Shown one piece after another: positions 56,090 to 64,000 of a stretch of DNA of 64,000 nucleotides. Position 1 is the first letter of the stretch; the number at the start of each line of letters is the position of its first letter. A program made the position numbers and the translations under genes. Below the pieces are notes generated by a model, which worked only from the letters and a program-made list of their open reading frames with translations, ran no database searches and was not told the DNA's origin. Source of the stretch: Phocaeicola sartorii JCM 17136 = DSM 21941. Lineage in GTDB: Bacteria; Bacteroidota; Bacteroidia; Bacteroidales; Bacteroidaceae. The stretch lies in contig NZ_BAKM01000006.1 in assembly GCF_000614185.1 (NCBI RefSeq), positions 62,001 to 126,000 of the forward strand. Reading direction: 5' to 3'.

Positions 56090-58036
56090 ATGAAAAAGAT
56101 ATTGATAGGAATTTATGGTGTGGCAGTGCTGTGCTTGTCCGGATGCGGACAGAAAGCGGCTGTGTGGGAAGTGGCTTCTCCGGATGGTAATGTCCGGTTT
56201 GTGACTGAAACTGTAGGCGGGGAAGGAGAGGATACAGAATTGCAATATAAAATAATGTATAAGGATTCGGTAGTGGTGAACCCCTCCCGTTTGGGCATTG
56301 TGATGAACGGGCATGAGTATGGACGTAATGTGAGGCTGGAAGATGTGTCTTTCAAGAGCATAGACGAATCTTATGAACTGAAAGCGGGCAAACGGCTTCT
56401 TGCGCATAACCGTTGTGAGGAAATGACCTTGACTTTTGCGGATGGACATACCCTGCCTTTCCAATTCATTGTCCGTGTATTTGATGACGGAGCTGCCTTT
56501 CGTTACAGTTTTCCGGCACAGGTGGATTCTTTGTTCACTATTGAAAATGAATTGACAGAATTTGCCGTGCCTGTTGGTGGCAAGGCATGGATCCATCCTT
56601 ATGACTGGAATGACCGCTTCAAACCTAGTTACGAACAATATTCAAAAAATGAGATAGCTGTCAATGCTTTGCCCGATCATGATAAAGGCTGGGCCTTTCC
56701 CATGCTTTTCCATACCAATGGAGTGTGGATGATGATAACGGAAGCTTGTCTGGATGGTACGTATCCGGCTACTCATGTGGATAACTCCGGTAAAGGAGAG
56801 GTTTATAAAATTCGTTTTCCAGAGGCGGAGGAGCCTGTCATTCCCGATAGTCCCGAGCCTGTATCTACCTTGCCCTGGTGTACTCCCTGGAGGGCCATTG
56901 TCATTGGCACGGAGCTGAATACCGTGTTTACCACTCAAATGGTATCTCATCTGAATCCGCCTTCGGTCATTGAAGACGCTTCATGGATAAAGGCAGGTCG
57001 TTCGGCATGGAGTTGGTGGTATGATGGTTCGTCTGCACGCAGTTACAAGGAACAGTTGAAATATGTGGACTTGTGTTGCGAGATGGGCTGGGAATATCTG
57101 TTGATTGATGCCGGATGGCCGGACATGGACGGCAAGGGAGTGGAAGGTGTAGTGGCGTATGCGGCAGAGCGTGGCATCGGTGTATGGTTGTGGTATCATT
57201 CCGGTTCAGGCAGAGGGGAGGACACCCCGTTACAGCATCGGCTGATGGCTGATACGCAATTGCGAAGGGCCGAAATGGAGCGCATCAGCAAGATGGGAGT
57301 CAAAGGCATCAAGGTCGATTTCTTTGATACGGACAAACAACGTATTATCGCCAATTATCCGGCCATATTGAAGGATGCGGCGGATTATCGGTTGTTGGTT
57401 GATTTGCATGGAGCCACTTTGCCACGTGGTTTAGAACGCACCTATCCCAATCTGTTGACAACTGAGGCGATCCGTGGAGCGGAGACGCTGGGCAGGCAGG
57501 AACGCTGTGACAGGGCTGCGGAGCATAATGCCACTGTGCCGTTTACCAGAAACGTGGTTGGTTCGATGGATTATACGCCGGTGACTTTCTCCAATAAAAT
57601 CCGTCAGGGAGTACCGGCTTTCCGCCGTACTTCGGTGGCACATCAGTTGGCGTTGGCGGTTGTATTCGAGTCGGGCTTCCAGTGCTTTGCCGATCGTGCC
57701 GAGGCTTATCTGTCATTGCCCGAAATACCCCGGGATTTTCTGAAGAAGGTTCCTGCCGCATGGGATGAGAGCTTGTTGCTGGCCGGATATCCTTCAGATT
57801 ATGTGGTAGTGGCCCGGCGTAAAGGGGATACATGGTTCATTGGAGGAATTAATGGTAAGAATCAAGAAAGAGAGATTTCGTTTGCGCTGCCTGAATCCGG
57901 TGCCGGTAAAGCTTTTACTCTCATAAAAGATGGGGAGGACATCCATAGCTTTGACTATGAGGAAGTGAAACCGGAAGATGGCAGACTTCACCTTACACTG
58001 GCTGGTAATGGAGGGTTTGCGGCTATAATTAACTGA
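56090..58036 (+). CDS. GH97 glycoside hydrolase, retaining type, lipoprotein
   Basis: A 648-residue lipoprotein starting at the ATG at 56090 (lipobox CLSGC, Cys about residue 18). The N-domain opens WEVASPDGNVRFVTETVGG, with FIVRVFDDGAAFRYSF. The barrel has LLIDAGWPDMDGKGVEGV and GVKGIKVDFFDTDKQRI near residue 410 containing the retaining-type nucleophile Asp; LTTEAIRGAET holds the likely acid/base Glu, then TVPFTRNVVGSMDYTP. It differs from both PUL1 copies, so it is a separate specificity. An in-frame extension upstream is the GH97 remnant, not a real N-terminus. 25 bp before the GH31 gene. Confidence 0.92.
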   Translation: MKKILIGIYGVAVLCLSGCGQKAAVWEVASPDGNVRFVTETVGGEGEDTELQYKIMYKDSVVVNPSRLGIVMNGHEYGRNVRLEDVSFKSIDESYELKAGKRLLAHNRCEEMTLTFADGHTLPFQFIVRVFDDGAAFRYSFPAQVDSLFTIENELTEFAVPVGGKAWIHPYDWNDRFKPSYEQYSKNEIAVNALPDHDKGWAFPMLFHTNGVWMMITEACLDGTYPATHVDNSGKGEVYKIRFPEAEEPVIPDSPEPVSTLPWCTPWRAIVIGTELNTVFTTQMVSHLNPPSVIEDASWIKAGRSAWSWWYDGSSARSYKEQLKYVDLCCEMGWEYLLIDAGWPDMDGKGVEGVVAYAAERGIGVWLWYHSGSGRGEDTPLQHRLMADTQLRRAEMERISKMGVKGIKVDFFDTDKQRIIANYPAILKDAADYRLLVDLHGATLPRGLERTYPNLLTTEAIRGAETLGRQERCDRAAEHNATVPFTRNVVGSMDYTPVTFSNKIRQGVPAFRRTSVAHQLALAVVFESGFQCFADRAEAYLSLPEIPRDFLKKVPAAWDESLLLAGYPSDYVVVARRKGDTWFIGGINGKNQEREISFALPESGAGKAFTLIKDGEDIHSFDYEEVKPEDGRLHLTLAGNGGFAAIIN

Positions 58037-58061
58037 TCGTATAAATAATATTGTGGAATTT

Positions 58062-60208
58062 ATGAATATCAAGAAATGGATAGGTACGGTGCTATGCATG
58101 GTGTGTATGTTGCCTTTGCGTGCACAGATTGTCTGGCAGCCGGTAGAACCGGGAGTCTGGAAAGGGGTTGTGGGTACTCCTGAAGCGTACTCTTTGTTGG
58201 AGGTGGCAGGATGCACACCGCAGAAAGAAGGTTTTAAACGGTTGCCGGAGGTTGGTCTGCCGGAGTGGGCTGGCAAGATTGTGGGTAATGTTCAGGATGG
58301 GAAAACCTCGCTTCGCATTCCTTTGCAGAAGAAAGAACAACTGTATGGGTTCGGACTGAATTTTCAAACTGTCCATCAACGTGGGAAGATATTGAATTTG
58401 CATACCGACCATTATGGTGGGAAGGATAATGGGCGTACTCATGCTCCGGTTCCTTTTTATGTTTCAAGCCGGGGATATGGCATCTTTATCAATTCCGCCC
58501 GCTATCTCACGGTGTATGCAGGAACAGGAGCGCGCAAGGACAGCCCCGAAGCGCCGGTTGCAAAAGACCGCAATACGGATAAAACGTGGGTGGCGCGTCC
58601 TTATTCGGATGCCGTATCAGTATTGGTTCCGGCAGGGGGGGTGGAGATTTATTTGTTTGCCGGTCCTGCACCGATGGATGTGGTGCGCCGTTATAACTTG
58701 TTTTGTGGAGGAGGTAACTTGCCGCCGCGTTGGGGGCTGGGTTTTACACAACGCACGCAGAAACTATATACTGCCGGGCAGGTGATGGAGGAAGCAGAGG
58801 CTTTCGAGCGGAAAGGTTTTCCGTTGGATTATATCGGCTTGGAGCGGGATGGCAGAGCAAGGCTTATCCCTGTACATTTGAATGGGATAAGGAGCGTTAT
58901 CCTGCGCCTGCCGATTTTATAGCGAAAATGCAGGAAAGGGGAGTACGCATTAACTTGTGGACCAATCCTTACGTGTCGCCTGAGTCGGGGATTTATAACG
59001 AGATGTATCCTTTCAGTGGTTCGCATACGGTGTGGTGTGGCATTGTGCCTGATTTTGCTACTGTGCAGGCACGCCGTTTGTGGAAGGATAAGTTGGAAAA
59101 AGAACATATAAACATCGGTGTCAGTGGTTTCAAGATTGACGAGGTGGATGGGTATGATCACTATATATGGCCGGATGTGGCAACATTCCCGTCGGGTATC
59201 TCTGCCGAACAGATGCGCCAGACTTACGGTTTGTGGGTGCAACGTACTACAGCCGAACTTTATAAACAGCGCAATCAGCGCACATTCGGTTTGGTACGTG
59301 CTTCCAATGCAGGGGGAAATTCATTTCCTTATGTGCTTTATAATGATTACTATAGTCATCAAGATTTTATAACGGCACTTATTAATTCCGGTTTCAGCGG
59401 TGTGTTGTGGACTCCGGAGGTGCGTGGCTCCAAATCAGGAGAAGAATGGTTGCGCCGTTTCCAGTCGGTAGTGTTTTCGCCTATGGCCATGATTAATGCG
59501 TGGGCGAGTGGCACCAAACCTTGGTCTTTTCCCGAAGTGGCGGAACAGGTAAAAGAGTATGCCATGCTCAGAATGCAGATGATGCCTTATTGGTATACGG
59601 AGTTTGCCCGCTATCATTATGATGGTATTCCACCTTTCCGGGCTATGAATCTGGAGCCGGGATTTAATCCGGAACAAGCCGTGTCTGTGGAGATGGCTGA
59701 TCGTAATTTGGAGGACAATCCTTATCTGGAGGCAGTGACTAAAGAAATAAAAGATCAGTATATGGCGGGAGAATACTTGCTGGTGGCTCCGATGTTCACC
59801 GGACAGGCTACCCGCAAAGTGGTTCTTCCGAAAGGAGACTGGTATGATTTCTATACTGGCAAGTATGCTGGAAATGGGGAGACGATTATAGTCACTCCGG
59901 GGCTGGACCGCATTCCTGTTTATGTAAAGGATGGAGGAATCATCCCGATGATGGAAGCCAGACTTCATGCTCCGGCTGCCGGTGAAAAAGTAAACCTTGA
60001 AATCCGTCATTATGGTAAGGCGGAGGGAAGCTATCGCTTGTATGATGACGATGGAGAAACATTCGATTATGAGAAGGGGGCTTTTTGCTGGCGCGAGATC
60101 AAGGTGGTGCGTCAAAAGGACGGTAAGCTGAAAGGAACCGTTTCTAAAGCGGAGAAAGGTAAGCCCAATTCGGTGGCTTCAGTGACTTGGAAATTTATGT
60201 CTATGTAA
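58062..60208 (+). CDS. GH31 glycoside hydrolase, frameshifted
   Basis: 715 residues after correction. Signal peptide MNIKKWIGTVLCMVCMLPLRAQ, N-terminal beta-sandwich (to about 215), then the barrel from LPPRWGLGFTQRTQKLY. The break is at 58845: GAGCGGG should be GAGCCGGG, restoring DYIGLEPGWQSKAYPCTFEW. The nucleophile Asp is in SGFKIDEVDGYDHY near residue 356. Where many alpha-glucosidases have WxGD as acid/base, this protein shows GVLWTPEVRGSKSG near residue 449, so a Glu may act or the site differs; this points to a less-studied GH31 subfamily. A GTG at 58053 is an unlikely alternative start. It sits between GH97 and GH36. Confidence 0.9.
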
Positions 60209-60221
60209 TAATGGGTAATTT

Positions 60222-62396
60222 ATGAAAAACAGAATCGGTATATTTTGTATGTTGGTGTTTGCCCTGTTGGGGGCGCAGGCACAGCAGGCTGCATCTTCTG
60301 TAGCAAAGCAGGTGATTGAGATCGTCTCCGGCAATTTGAAGTTGACTTTGATGGTGGGCAGTGACAACCGCCTTTATCAGCTGGGCTTCGGAGATGCGGA
60401 GAAGAAGATTTTGCTTCCTTCGGTTTTGCCCTCTCGCGAACAGGAGTTTTTGCCGCCTTATGGCAATGGTGTGATAACGGAATCTGCTATCCAAGCTACG
60501 CATACGGATGGAAATACTTCGACGGAATTACATTATGTGGGCCATGAAGAGCAATCGGTGTCGGCTGATGTGCGGCAGACTGTCATTTCCTTGCGTGACC
60601 CTGCCTATAATTTTTTCGTTGATGTCTATGTGAAATGTTATCAGTCTGCAGGTCTGATGGAAATATGGAATACAATCCGTCATGATGAGCGAGGGGGGAA
60701 AGTGGTATTGTATCGTTATGCTTCAGCCTCTCCTTTATTGAAAGCTTCCTCTTATTGGCTTACCCAGTTCAATGGAAAGTACAAGCGTGAGGCAACTTTG
60801 GAAGAAGAACGGCTGGGAGAAGGTATCAAGATACTGGATTCTAAATTGGGAGTAAGGGCCAATCAGTTTAGAATTCCTTCTTTTATCTTATCATACAATC
60901 ATGCCGCCAAGGAGAATGAAGGGGAAGTGTTTGCTGCATCTCTGAAATGGGCGGGAAGTTTTCAGTTGGCGTTCGAAGTGGATTGGAACAAGAACTTGCG
61001 TGTGCTGACAGGGATCAATCCTATCGGTTCACAGTATTATTTAGAGCGTGGAGCTACATTTACCACGCCTGCCGTGTTGTGGACATACAGTAAGAAAGGG
61101 AAGGGAGAAACCAGCCGCAAGTTTCATCGATGGGCTGCCGAGTATGCTATCCGCGATGCGGAGAAAGACCGTCCGGTGCTGTTGAATAATTGGGAAGCCA
61201 CTCATTGCGATTTTGACGAGAAACGCCTTATCGGACTTTTTGACGGTGCCCGGCAGATTGGAGCCGAACTGTTTTTGCTGGATGACGGTTGGTTTGGTAA
61301 CGGAGAATTCTCCCGCGACGATGACAAGCACGGGCTGGGAGACTGGCAGGTGTCTGCTAAGAAACTGCCCAAAGGACTCTCTTATCTGGCTAAACAAGCA
61401 AGCAAACGGAAAATAGGTTTTGGAATTTGGCTGGAGCCTGAGATGGTGAATCCTAAAAGCGAGCTCTATAACCTGCATCCCGACTGGATTATCACTCAGC
61501 AAAAACGTGAGCCCATCTTGGGACGTCATCAAGAAATCTTGGATTTGACTCGCCCGGAAGTGCAACATTACGAATGGCAGGTGATTGATCAGACACTTCG
61601 TCCCAATCCGGGTATCTCTTATGTGAAGTGGGACTGCAACCGTTATGTCACCCAGCCTGGATCTGCCTATCTGCCCGCACAGGAGCAGAGCCATCTGTTG
61701 ATAGATTACAATTGGGCGCTTTACCGGCTGATGGACCGTTTTGCAAAAGGTTTTCCGGATGTGATGGCGATGTTGTGTGCCGGTGGGTCGGGGCGCATCG
61801 ACTATGGTTCCTTGCAGTATTTCCATTCTTTCTGGCCCAGCGATAACACAGATCCGTTGAGCCGGATAAAAATACAATGGGGGTTTGGGCATTTCTTTCC
61901 AGCAAGTACTATTTCCGCACATGTCACCCGTATGGGCAAGCGCCATCTGAAACTGGCGATTGATGTGGCATTGAGCGGTGCTTTCGGCATTGACTTGGCA
62001 TTAGACAAAGCAACTCCCGAAGAGCGCGCCCAACTTGCCGAAGGGGTACGGCTGTATAAAGAAAACCTTCGCAAACTGGTGATGCATGGAGAACTCTATC
62101 GGTTGGTTTCTCCTTATGAACATCCGTTGGCTGCTTTAAGCTACGTGGCAAAGGATAAGACAGAGGCCGTTGTTTATCTTTATCAGACTATGGATGGAAA
62201 GGTTTCTTCCGTGCATTTGGATGGATTGGAAGCCGACCGGACCTATAGTCTCCGGGAAATCAATCTGCCTGAAGGAGCGGTTTCCCGTTTTACTTCGGAG
62301 ATACGTACCGGAAAGGAATGGATGGAAAAAGGAGTTGCCAATCCTTTGGAGAAACAGTTTGAAAGTGCTGTCTTGGAATTGAAAATGATTGACTAA
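60222..62396 (+). CDS. GH36 alpha-galactosidase
   Basis: A 724-residue secreted retaining alpha-galactosidase. The signal peptide ends ALLGAQA. The N-terminal supersandwich runs to about 310; the barrel starts RPVLLNNWEATHCDFDEKRL. Key motifs are LFLLDDGWFGNGEFSRDDDK, FGIWLEPEMVNPKSELY, the nucleophile Asp in ISYVKWDCNRYVTQPGS near residue 470 and the acid/base Asp in HSFWPSDNTDPLSR near residue 539. The C-terminal beta-domain is standard. It is undamaged, with 13-bp and 23-bp gaps to its neighbours, so part of one operon with GH31 and the following six-hairpin gene. Confidence 0.96.
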   Translation: MKNRIGIFCMLVFALLGAQAQQAASSVAKQVIEIVSGNLKLTLMVGSDNRLYQLGFGDAEKKILLPSVLPSREQEFLPPYGNGVITESAIQATHTDGNTSTELHYVGHEEQSVSADVRQTVISLRDPAYNFFVDVYVKCYQSAGLMEIWNTIRHDERGGKVVLYRYASASPLLKASSYWLTQFNGKYKREATLEEERLGEGIKILDSKLGVRANQFRIPSFILSYNHAAKENEGEVFAASLKWAGSFQLAFEVDWNKNLRVLTGINPIGSQYYLERGATFTTPAVLWTYSKKGKGETSRKFHRWAAEYAIRDAEKDRPVLLNNWEATHCDFDEKRLIGLFDGARQIGAELFLLDDGWFGNGEFSRDDDKHGLGDWQVSAKKLPKGLSYLAKQASKRKIGFGIWLEPEMVNPKSELYNLHPDWIITQQKREPILGRHQEILDLTRPEVQHYEWQVIDQTLRPNPGISYVKWDCNRYVTQPGSAYLPAQEQSHLLIDYNWALYRLMDRFAKGFPDVMAMLCAGGSGRIDYGSLQYFHSFWPSDNTDPLSRIKIQWGFGHFFPASTISAHVTRMGKRHLKLAIDVALSGAFGIDLALDKATPEERAQLAEGVRLYKENLRKLVMHGELYRLVSPYEHPLAALSYVAKDKTEAVVYLYQTMDGKVSSVHLDGLEADRTYSLREINLPEGAVSRFTSEIRTGKEWMEKGVANPLEKQFESAVLELKMID

Positions 62397-62419
62397 TTTA
62401 ATAAATAGCTGTAATAGAT

Positions 62420-64000
62420 ATGAAAAAGAGATTATTGATAGGGGCCATTGCTCTGTGGGGAGTGTGTGGAGCTGCTCATGCACAAATGATGGATCGGTGG
62501 CGCATTGAAGATAATGGAGCCATCTGTTGGAAAATCAATGGGCGTCTTCCGCATTTTGATCATGTGGAAATGAGCGGTCAGAAATTATCTGTCGTGTTGC
62601 GTTATGGGGTCAATGCCGACGGTGCCTTTTCTTTGAATCGTAGCTTGGTGTTTCCGATGTTGCGTATGAAGCCTAATAAGACACAGAACAACTTGAAACA
62701 GAGGTTTGATGTAAACATACCGGGTATGGTCACCATTGACGACCTTACGTTGACGGATGAAAAAGTGAAGGATGTAAACTTCGACGGAATCATGACTGTG
62801 GAAAGTTCGTTTAGTCATGTTTACAGAAGAAAGAAGGTGGATAACGCCGTATCGTTGAAACGGGTACTTTATCCGTCACCCAACTCTGCTTATTACTGCG
62901 AGGAATATACTTTCACCAATCAGATGAAGAATGCCATCACGATGCGCGTCCCCGAATGGAAAGTGAAATATACCACTCCTGAGGAGGCGGGCGTTTATGG
63001 AGCTTATCATATTGAGGCATCTTTGTCCAAGAGCGGTGTGTTTGTGCTGAATCCCGGTGAGTCATTGGAATTTTCTGCCGTTTTCAGTGGCAGAAAAGAG
63101 GGAGACGAGCCGTTCGCCCGTATCAATCTTGACGCCGATAGGGCGGGACGCCGTGCGTTGATAGCCCAGTGGCGGAACAATCTGGTGCTGGACACTCCTG
63201 ATAAAACTCTGAATACGATGTTTGCTTTTGCCAAATTGCGTGGTGCTGAGAGCATTTACAATACGAAGGGCGGACTGATGCATGGCCCTGGTGGCGAAGT
63301 ATTATGCAGCCATCTGGGCGAATGACCAGGCCGAGTATATCAATCCGTTTTTTCCTTATTTGGGCTATGAGATAGGAAATCAATCAGCTTTGAATGCTTT
63401 CCGTCATTTTGCCCGTTACATGAATGATGAATACCGTCCTATTCCCAGTTCCATCATTTCAGAAGGCGTGGGCTACTGGCACGGAGCGAAAGACCGGGGC
63501 GACGGGGCGATGATTGCATACGGAGCGGCACGTTATGCATTGGCACGAGGCAATGAAAAAGAGGCGCGCGAACTTTGGCCTTTGATAGAATGGTGCCTGG
63601 AGTATTGTCGTCGGAAACTGACAGATCAAGGAGTCGTGGCTTCCGATTCCGATGAATTGGAGAACCGCTTTCCTGCCGGTAACGCCAATCTTTGCACCTC
63701 TTCTTTATATTATGATGCGCTGTTGTCTGCTTCTTTTTTAGGAAAGGAACTGGGGCTTCCCTCATCACGGTTGAAAGAGTATTCGCAACAGGCGGCTGCA
63801 TTGCGTCGTGCTATCGAATCTCATTTTGGTTATGATATAGAAGGGTATAAAAGTTATCGGTATTATGAAGGCAACGATGTGCTACGTGCATGGATCTGCA
63901 TGCCGTTGACAGTCGGAATCTATGATCGCTCCCGAGGTACTATTGATGCGTTGTTTTCATCGCGCCTTTGGACAAATGACGGTCTGTTGACACAGGCCGG
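62420..64000 (+). CDS. Six-hairpin glycosidase-like secreted protein, frameshifted and cut by window edge
   Basis: Paralogue of the 669-residue PUL1 protein. Signal peptide to about residue 22, then DRWRIEDNGAICWKINGRLP, FDHVEMSGQKLSVVLRYGVN. The (alpha/alpha)6-like part has MHGPGGE followed, in another frame, by YYAAIWANDQAEYINPFFPY, PIPSSIISEGVGYWHG and VVASDSDELENRFPAGNANL. The frame changes at about 63297-63300 (GCGAAGTATTAT); relative to the paralogue (GGESYYAAIW) two bases are missing or one is extra. The frame stays open to base 64000, so the C-terminal part is outside. Function as in the PUL1 copy: probably a glycosidase, family not assigned. Confidence 0.75.

Noticed and set aside
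61041-61946. 301-residue open frame on the minus strand
   Set aside because: Antisense to the GH36 alpha-galactosidase, no recognisable domain.

Overview
This window reads as chromosomal DNA of a gut Bacteroidales bacterium, most likely the Phocaeicola (Bacteroides) vulgatus/dorei group. The evidence is SusC/SusD pairs, a hybrid two-component regulator, SPII lipoproteins, retaining-type GH97 enzymes, and many promoters of the Bacteroides form (-7 TAnnTTTG, sometimes with -33 TTTG about 19-20 bp upstream). The species call is an inference from gene content; no marker was aligned. No phage, insertion sequence, integrase or CRISPR array was seen.

Layout. 1-15000 is mainly housekeeping: a cell-wall amidase cut by the left edge, a BASS-like transporter, an outer-membrane porin, a secreted CMD-cupin protein, a GH20 hexosaminidase divergent from a NagX-like membrane acyltransferase, a lone ECF sigma factor, a FadL-type protein, a MATE exporter, ffh and folD. 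15002-31595 is a polysaccharide utilization locus (PUL1): GH97, SusC, SusD, two six-hairpin glycosidase-like proteins, a second GH97, and a hybrid two-component system. Three 21-bp-phased repeats lie in front of it. 31663-32736 is a CapA-type protein, followed by tRNA-His. 32965-42216 is an ECF sigma / FecR / SusC / SusD / TlpA / TlpA unit with no degradative enzyme. 42417-42652 holds a candidate small RNA with its own promoter and terminator. 42851-53851 is housekeeping again: pabB-pabC, a membrane protein, an MFS transporter, pheS, a lipoprotein, murB, a PhnP-like hydrolase, nth, and a queuosine operon (yhhQ-queC-queF) preceded by a possible preQ1 riboswitch. tRNA-Ser(GGA) follows. 54389-64000 is a second glycan locus: a 50-residue ORF, GH28, the remnant of a GH97 N-terminus, GH97, GH31, GH36 and a paralogue of the PUL1 six-hairpin protein, cut by the right edge.

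How the genes work together. In PUL1 the SusC/D pair would import oligosaccharide, the two retaining-type GH97 enzymes (probably alpha-galactosidase-like) and the six-hairpin proteins would trim it, and the HTCS would sense a breakdown product and drive the operon. The second locus again combines alpha-galactoside enzymes (GH36, GH97, GH31) with a GH28 galacturonidase, which suggests alpha-galactosylated pectic or gum-like glycans. The ECF/FecR unit looks like a trans-envelope signalling system in which occupancy of the SusC receptor activates its own sigma factor; its two thioredoxin-like lipoproteins suggest a non-glycan or redox-sensitive substrate.

Quality warning. At least 13 genes, including folD and queF, are broken by net single-base indels, nearly all at short homopolymers and mostly losses. 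This looks like uncorrected long-read assembly error rather than biology. Frameshifted genes are annotated over their full span with the break position given.
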